64,000 nt of DNA. Origin: CAZHJK01 sp964533275. Lineage in GTDB: Bacteria > Bacillota > Clostridia > Eubacteriales > Garciellaceae. A program made the position numbers and the translations under genes. Of the stretch, positions 59,844 to 64,000 are shown piece after piece (the first letter of the stretch is position 1; each line of letters starts with the position of its first letter). The notes below the pieces were generated by a model. The model was not told where the DNA came from, searched no databases, and saw only the letters and a program-made list of their open reading frames with translations. The stretch covers positions 62,001 to 126,000 of the forward strand of contig CAZHJK010000001.1 in assembly GCA_964533275.1 (NCBI GenBank). Reading direction: 5' to 3'.

Positions 59844-60535
59844 TTAAAAACCTCCCTAAACAGAGAATCAATGGATTTACCTTCCTGTATTCTCACATCA
59901 TCAACAGAAGAATGCAGAAATACAGAACCCTGTTTTAGAAATACTACCTCATCTAAGATTTTCTCAATATCTGCAATGAGATGGGTAGAAATTAAAACAG
60001 TTGCATTTTCTCGGTAATTAGAAATAATGGTATTAAGAATATAATCCCTGGATGCAGGATCTACTCCTCCTATAGGTTCATCTAAACAATACAATTCTGC
60101 CTGTCGACTCATTACTAGAATTAATTGTACCTTTTCCTTTGTCCCCTTTGATAAGGTTTTTAGTTTACTCTTAGGGTCAATTTCAAGATCCGCCAACATG
60201 GCATTAGCTTTCTTAGAGTCAAAGTCTTCATAGAAGTCTTGAAAAAACTTAATGGCTTGTTCTACACTCATCCAATCTGCCAAGTAGGTTTTTTCTGGCA
60301 AATAGGATATTATTTTTTTTGTTTCCATTCCCGGATTTATACCTGCAATATAAATCTTTCCAGAGTCAGGGACTAAAAGGTTGTTGATTAATTTGAGCAA
60401 AGTGGTTTTACCACTTCCATTTGGACCTAGCAGTCCAATGATACGACCTCTTTCTAAAGTCAGATTAACATCAGAAAGTGCAGTAAACCCTGTATATTTT
60501 TTTGTAACGGATTGACATTCTAAAATAGGATTCAT
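59837..60535 (-). CDS. ABC transporter ATP-binding protein
   Basis: The 232-residue ATPase has Walker A GPNGSGKTT near 37-45, the signature TLSKGTKEKV near 125-134 (KGTK in place of GGQ), Walker B LYCLDEPIGGVDP near 145-157 and switch His in STHLI near 180. Its start overlaps the GntR gene stop by four bases and its end overlaps the permease start, which shows a tight three-gene operon. Confidence 0.92.
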   Translation of the reverse strand: MNPILECQSVTKKYTGFTALSDVNLTLERGRIIGLLGPNGSGKTTLLKLINNLLVPDSGKIYIAGINPGMETKKIISYLPEKTYLADWMSVEQAIKFFQDFYEDFDSKKANAMLADLEIDPKSKLKTLSKGTKEKVQLILVMSRQAELYCLDEPIGGVDPASRDYILNTIISNYRENATVLISTHLIADIEKILDEVVFLKQGSVFLHSSVDDVRIQEGKSIDSLFREVFKC

Positions 60536-60903
60536 TTTTTCATCTCCTTCACAATATTAATTACAATTTCCAAGGATTCTTCCTCTTTAAAGCCCAATTG
60601 CTTCATTTTTTCTAAAAAACCCACAGTAATATCCTTAGCGGATTGTCTTTTAAGTTCTTTAATCATTTTTAAATCAGAAGTAATATATCTTCCGCTGGTA
60701 CGATTAGTGTATAGTAAACCATTTCGCTCTAATTCTGTTAATGCTCTTTGCATGGTATTGGGATTGACTCCTGCATTTGCTGCAAAATCCCTAACTGAGG
60801 GTAATTTATCCCCAGGCTTAAAAAAACCAGATATAATACCAGCCTGAATTTGTTCCACTAATTGTATATAAACTGGCCGTTCTGAATCTATATTCCATTT
60901 CAT
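60532..60903 (-). CDS. YtrA-subfamily GntR regulator
   Basis: The 123-residue protein has the GntR winged helix (about 10-75: PVYIQLVEQIQAGIISG, KLPSVRDFAANAGVNPNTMQRALTELE, keys LPSVRDFA and NPNTMQRAL) and only a short C-terminal dimer helix, the YtrA type. YtrA proteins repress their own ABC exporter operon, often opened by cell-wall-active compounds. A perfect inverted repeat 26 bases upstream of the start is the probable operator. The start follows AAGGAAAGGAGTTGTTGGA. Confidence 0.9.
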   Translation of the reverse strand: MKWNIDSERPVYIQLVEQIQAGIISGFFKPGDKLPSVRDFAANAGVNPNTMQRALTELERNGLLYTNRTSGRYITSDLKMIKELKRQSAKDITVGFLEKMKQLGFKEEESLEIVINIVKEMKK

Positions 60904-60929
60904 TCCAACAACTCCTTTCCTTATGTTGG

Positions 60930-60965
60930 TGTATTATTGTACTAAGAGCTTAATACAATAATACA
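60930..60965 (-). promoter_or_regulatory. YtrA-type operator: perfect 12-bp inverted repeat
   Basis: TGTATTATTGTA (60930-60941) and TACAATAATACA (60954-60965) are exact complements with 12 bases between. It lies immediately upstream of the GntR-ABC operon and probably overlaps its promoter. Confidence 0.8.
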
Positions 60966-61034
60966 TAATTTTTATAATAAATGCAATAGAAATTTTTAAT
61001 ATAATTAATTTAAATTTTTATACTACAACAAACG

Positions 61035-61283
61035 ATGTGGCGGATAAAGAAAAATATCCTACATAAAAAAATTGTCAATACATCTGGGTTTATTGATCGA
61101 GAAGTGGAGAGGGGAGATTTTTATGTACTAAAGGATACCGAAATGCCAGCAGTTTTATTGAAGATAGGATATTTAACCAACCCTGAGGATGAACAAAGAA
61201 TGCTAAGTGAAGATTTCCAAAAGCACATTGCTACTGCAATATTTGAAGGGATTAAAGAATATTTTAAAATAGGACAAGAATAG
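61035..61283 (+). pseudogene. C-terminal fragment of N-acetylmuramoyl-L-alanine amidase
   Basis: The 82-residue frame matches the end of the Amidase_3 domain: SGFIDREVERGDFYVLKDTEMPAVLL (keys RGDFYVLKD and MPAVLLKIGYLTN) and NPEDEQRMLS. The zinc-binding N-terminal two thirds are absent and no ribosome site precedes the ATG. In typical enzymes the Glu of VEIGYLTN is catalytic; here it is replaced by Lys (LLKIGYLTN), another sign of decay. It is a relic of a cell-wall amidase gene. Confidence 0.7.
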
Positions 61284-61347
61284 TTAATAATTGTAGAGAT
61301 AGATGATTTGATAATGGAGTATTGTACTTGTTTATAATTTGAGGATA

Positions 61348-61404
61348 GAGGATTGTACATCTGACTTTATTTTGAATTTTTCTTAAGACAGATAATACAT
61401 CCTC
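61348..61404 (-). other. Imperfect hairpin downstream of adhE
   Basis: GAGGAT...CATCTG (61348-61363) and CAGAT...ATCCTC (61389-61404) pair in two blocks with a small internal loop. It lies 24 bases beyond the adhE stop. No good T-run follows on minus, so termination is likely but not certain. Confidence 0.4.
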
Positions 61405-61427
61405 TAATTTTTACCTAATTTTATTTT

Positions 61428-64000
61428 TTACTCCACATCACCACAAATTATCTTTTCACAAATATCATCTACTCTACCTGGAGTTCCTTCAAAAACATTG
61501 ATATACATCTGCTTTATTTCACAGATTAATGGATATCTTGGATTTGTCCCTGTACATTGGTCATCAAAGGCTTCTTCACTCATTTTATCAAGAGTTGAAT
61601 AAAACTTTTCTTTGGAGATACCAGCCTCGCTTAGGGTTTTAGGTATGTCTAGTTTTTCTTTTAATCCATCAATTGCCTTGATTAAAAGTTCCACCTTTTC
61701 TTCATCACTATTCCCACCTAAGTTTAAAAAGTCGGCTATTTTAGCATACTTAAGTTTTGCATTTGGATATTTGTATTGGGGAAAAGCTGTTTGTTTTCTC
61801 GGGTCCTCTACAGCGTTAAACCGTATCACTTCATTGATAAGGATAGCATTGGCAATTCCATGGGGGATATTATGCATTGCTCCAAGTTTATGAGCCATGG
61901 AATGACATATTCCAAGAAATGCATTTGCAAATGCCATACCAGAGATTGTTGAAGCGTGGGCCATTCTTTCCCTTGCCCTAATATTACTAGGACCCTCTTC
62001 ATATGCTAAGGGCAGGTACTTAAATATTAATCGTGTTGCTTCTAAGGCTAAACCATTTGTATACTCGGAAGCTAGTACAGAAACATAGGCTTCAATAGCA
62101 TGGGTTAGGGCATCAATACCTGATGCAGCAGTAAGAGACTTTGGCATGTTAAGCATTAAATCAGCATCAATAATTGCCATATTAGGTGTTATGGCATAAT
62201 CAGCTAATGGGTATTTAATTCCGGTTTTTTCATCGGTTATTACTGCAAAGGGGGTGACTTCTGATCCAGTACCAGCAGAGGTTGTAATAGAGATCATCTT
62301 TGCCTTTTCCCCCATTTCAGGGAAGGTATAAACTCGTTTTCGAATGTCCATAAATCTCATTGCTAGATCCTCGAATTTCACTTCTGGATGCTCATATAAA
62401 ACCCACATAACCTTTGCAGCATCCATTGGGGATCCACCTCCAAGAGCTATGATAACATCAGGATTAAAGTTCTCCATTTCAACAGCACCTTTTTTTGCTG
62501 TTGCTAGAGTTGGATCTGGTTCAACATCAGTAAAAATCTTATAGCTAATTTTGATTTCATCTAGTATATCGGTTACTTTATTTACAAATCCAAGTTGAAA
62601 AAGAACCTTATCAGTGACAATAAATGCTCTCTTTTTGTCTAGACTCCTTAACTCCTTTAGTGCAATCGAAAGACTTCCATATTTAAAGTATATTTTTTCG
62701 GGAACTCTGAACCAGAGCATATTTTCTCTCCTCTCAGCAACATTCTTTATATTTAATAGATTCTTTACGCCAACGTTATCTGATACAGAGTTTCCACCCC
62801 ATGTACCACAGCCAAGGGTTAATGATGGTGCAAGTTTAAAATTATATATATCACCTATGGCACCATGAGATGCAGGCACATTAACTAATACTCTCCCGGT
62901 CTTCATGGTAGTTTCAAATTGGTGAATTCTTTCTTTGGATGTAAATTGATTAGTATATAGTACAGAGGTGTGGCCGAAACCACCAAGCTCGATTAACCTA
63001 ATTGCCTTACGAATGGCTTCATCAAAGGTGGGGACTCTGTACATAGCTAGTAATGGGGAAAGTTTTTCATGGGAAAAGGGTTCCTCCAATTCTACAGATT
63101 CAACTTCACCTATAAGCACCTTTGATGTTCTTGGAGCGTCAATGTCAGCCATTTCTGCAATTTTACACGCACTCTGTCCTACGATTGCTGCATTTAAAGT
63201 ATCATTTACTAGAATGATATCTCTTACTTTATCGATTTCATCCTTTTTTAGGATATATGCTCCTCTTTTTTCAAACTCTTTTTTTACTTCATCATAGATT
63301 TGGTCCATTATAATTACAGACTGCTCAGATGCACAGATAACCCCGTTATCAAAAGTTTTTGAAAGAAGTATAGAACTTACCGCCATTTTTATATCCGAAG
63401 TTTCATCAATAATCACTGGAGTATTTCCTGGACCTACTCCTATTGCTGGTCTGCCTGAAGAGTAAGCTGCATTCACCATACCTGGGCCACCAGTGGCAAG
63501 AATCATATCGGATTCGCTCATAACTAGCTGTGATAGTTCGACGGAGGGCTCATCGATCCAGCCTATGATTCCTTCTGGCGCGCCAGCTTTTACAGCTGCA
63601 TCCAAAACGATCTTTGCCGCTTGGATAGTACATTTTTTCGCCCGTGGATGTGGAGAGAAAATAATTCCGTTTCGTGTTTTTAAAGAAATTAGTGATTTAA
63701 ATATTGCTGTAGATGTTGGATTGGTGGTTGGAATTACTGCGGCAATTAAGCCTACAGGTTCTGCGACTTTAGTAACTCCAAATGCTTCATCGCGTTCGAT
63801 AACTCCACAGGTTTTTTCATCCTTATATTTATTATAAATGTATTCTGAAGCAAAATGATTTTTTATTACCTTGTCTTCTACAACACCCATTTTGGTTTCT
63901 TGCACAGCGATTTTAGATAGTTCAATTCTTGAGTTATTAGCAGCCATGGCTGCCTGTCTAAATATTTCATCAACTTTATCCTGGTTATAGGTGGAGAATA
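61428..64000 (-). CDS. adhE: Bifunctional acetaldehyde-CoA/alcohol dehydrogenase, 5' partial
   Basis: The reading frame is open to the window edge (64000), and the residues ahead of the first ATG read YNQDKVDEIFRQAAMAANNSR, which fits the N-terminal AdhE, so the start lies outside. About 857 residues are visible. The N-terminal half is the CoA-linked aldehyde dehydrogenase with NGVICASEQS (catalytic Cys) and GPGNTPVII. The C-terminal half is an iron-type alcohol dehydrogenase with GGGSPMDAAK, the iron His ligands in GICHSMAHKLGAMHNIPHG, and NPRYPL near the end. It turns acetyl-CoA to ethanol and reoxidises two NADH in fermentation. Confidence 0.95.
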   Translation of the reverse strand, partial: FSTYNQDKVDEIFRQAAMAANNSRIELSKIAVQETKMGVVEDKVIKNHFASEYIYNKYKDEKTCGVIERDEAFGVTKVAEPVGLIAAVIPTTNPTSTAIFKSLISLKTRNGIIFSPHPRAKKCTIQAAKIVLDAAVKAGAPEGIIGWIDEPSVELSQLVMSESDMILATGGPGMVNAAYSSGRPAIGVGPGNTPVIIDETSDIKMAVSSILLSKTFDNGVICASEQSVIIMDQIYDEVKKEFEKRGAYILKKDEIDKVRDIILVNDTLNAAIVGQSACKIAEMADIDAPRTSKVLIGEVESVELEEPFSHEKLSPLLAMYRVPTFDEAIRKAIRLIELGGFGHTSVLYTNQFTSKERIHQFETTMKTGRVLVNVPASHGAIGDIYNFKLAPSLTLGCGTWGGNSVSDNVGVKNLLNIKNVAERRENMLWFRVPEKIYFKYGSLSIALKELRSLDKKRAFIVTDKVLFQLGFVNKVTDILDEIKISYKIFTDVEPDPTLATAKKGAVEMENFNPDVIIALGGGSPMDAAKVMWVLYEHPEVKFEDLAMRFMDIRKRVYTFPEMGEKAKMISITTSAGTGSEVTPFAVITDEKTGIKYPLADYAITPNMAIIDADLMLNMPKSLTAASGIDALTHAIEAYVSVLASEYTNGLALEATRLIFKYLPLAYEEGPSNIRARERMAHASTISGMAFANAFLGICHSMAHKLGAMHNIPHGIANAILINEVIRFNAVEDPRKQTAFPQYKYPNAKLKYAKIADFLNLGGNSDEEKVELLIKAIDGLKEKLDIPKTLSEAGISKEKFYSTLDKMSEEAFDDQCTGTNPRYPLICEIKQMYINVFEGTPGRVDDICEKIICGDVE

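Overview
The window is AT-rich (roughly 30% GC by eye), has tightly packed genes with strong AGGAGG-type ribosome binding sites, frequent TTG/GTG starts and classical intrinsic terminators. Gene content (CggR-headed glycolytic operon preceded by rpoN, AdhE, methionine gamma-lyase, K+-type membrane pyrophosphatase, VanW and PrsW proteins, SpoIIE-type phosphatase, several NhaC and BCCT sodium-coupled carriers) points to an anaerobic, fermentative, low-GC Firmicute of the Clostridia/Tissierellia kind. That placement is inference; the window has no 16S rRNA.

Layout. 1-8.4 kb: the end of an NhaC-family antiporter, a DUF378 protein, a P-loop protein, a TIGR01212 radical SAM protein, a RelQ-type alarmone synthetase, class II aldolase on the minus strand, a His-rich YmaF-like protein, PrsW, then the overlapping rluA-recU-rnhA cluster. 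8.4-25.5 kb: TGS-domain uridine-kinase-like protein, MASE3-SpoIIE phosphatase, a class V aminotransferase, lipid kinase, EamA exporter, methionine gamma-lyase followed by a second NhaC-family carrier, nth, a VanW protein, BCCT carrier and small membrane proteins. 25.5-30.7 kb: a cobalamin-riboswitch-controlled DUF4430/ECF S-component pair (minus) divergent from a TetR-ABC exporter operon with two operator-like palindromes. 30.8-46.7 kb: HAD phosphatase, trmL, Na/Pi carrier, trxB, rpoN, then cggR-gap-pgk-tpiA-gpmI-eno, secG and hppA. 46.7-49.95 kb: rnr, smpB and ssrA (tmRNA), a conserved trans-translation neighbourhood.

49.95-56.8 kb, directly behind ssrA, is an accessory zone: decayed fragments (IS21-type transposase start, RhuM-like start, short-chain dehydrogenase piece, a partial second copy of a helicase gene start) surround an intact 966-residue primase-helicase-phospholipase D fusion of the kind named TOTE conflict system, and an unrecognised cysteine-cluster/helical-repeat protein. 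This is the most likely home of a poorly described system. 56.8-64 kb returns to ordinary content on the minus strand: two tandem DUF421 membrane proteins, a lipoprotein, a YtrA-type GntR-ABC operon with a perfect 12-bp inverted repeat in front, an amidase fragment, and adhE running off the window end.

Non-coding highlights: a riboswitch, tmRNA, many terminators, an identical extended -10 promoter 12-mer in front of four separate genes, a strong promoter plus terminator in the smpB leader, a hairpin-forming tandem 30-nt repeat with compensatory changes between gpmI and eno, a long hairpin between gap and pgk, a CggR-like operator, and a possible sigma-54 promoter in front of rpoN.
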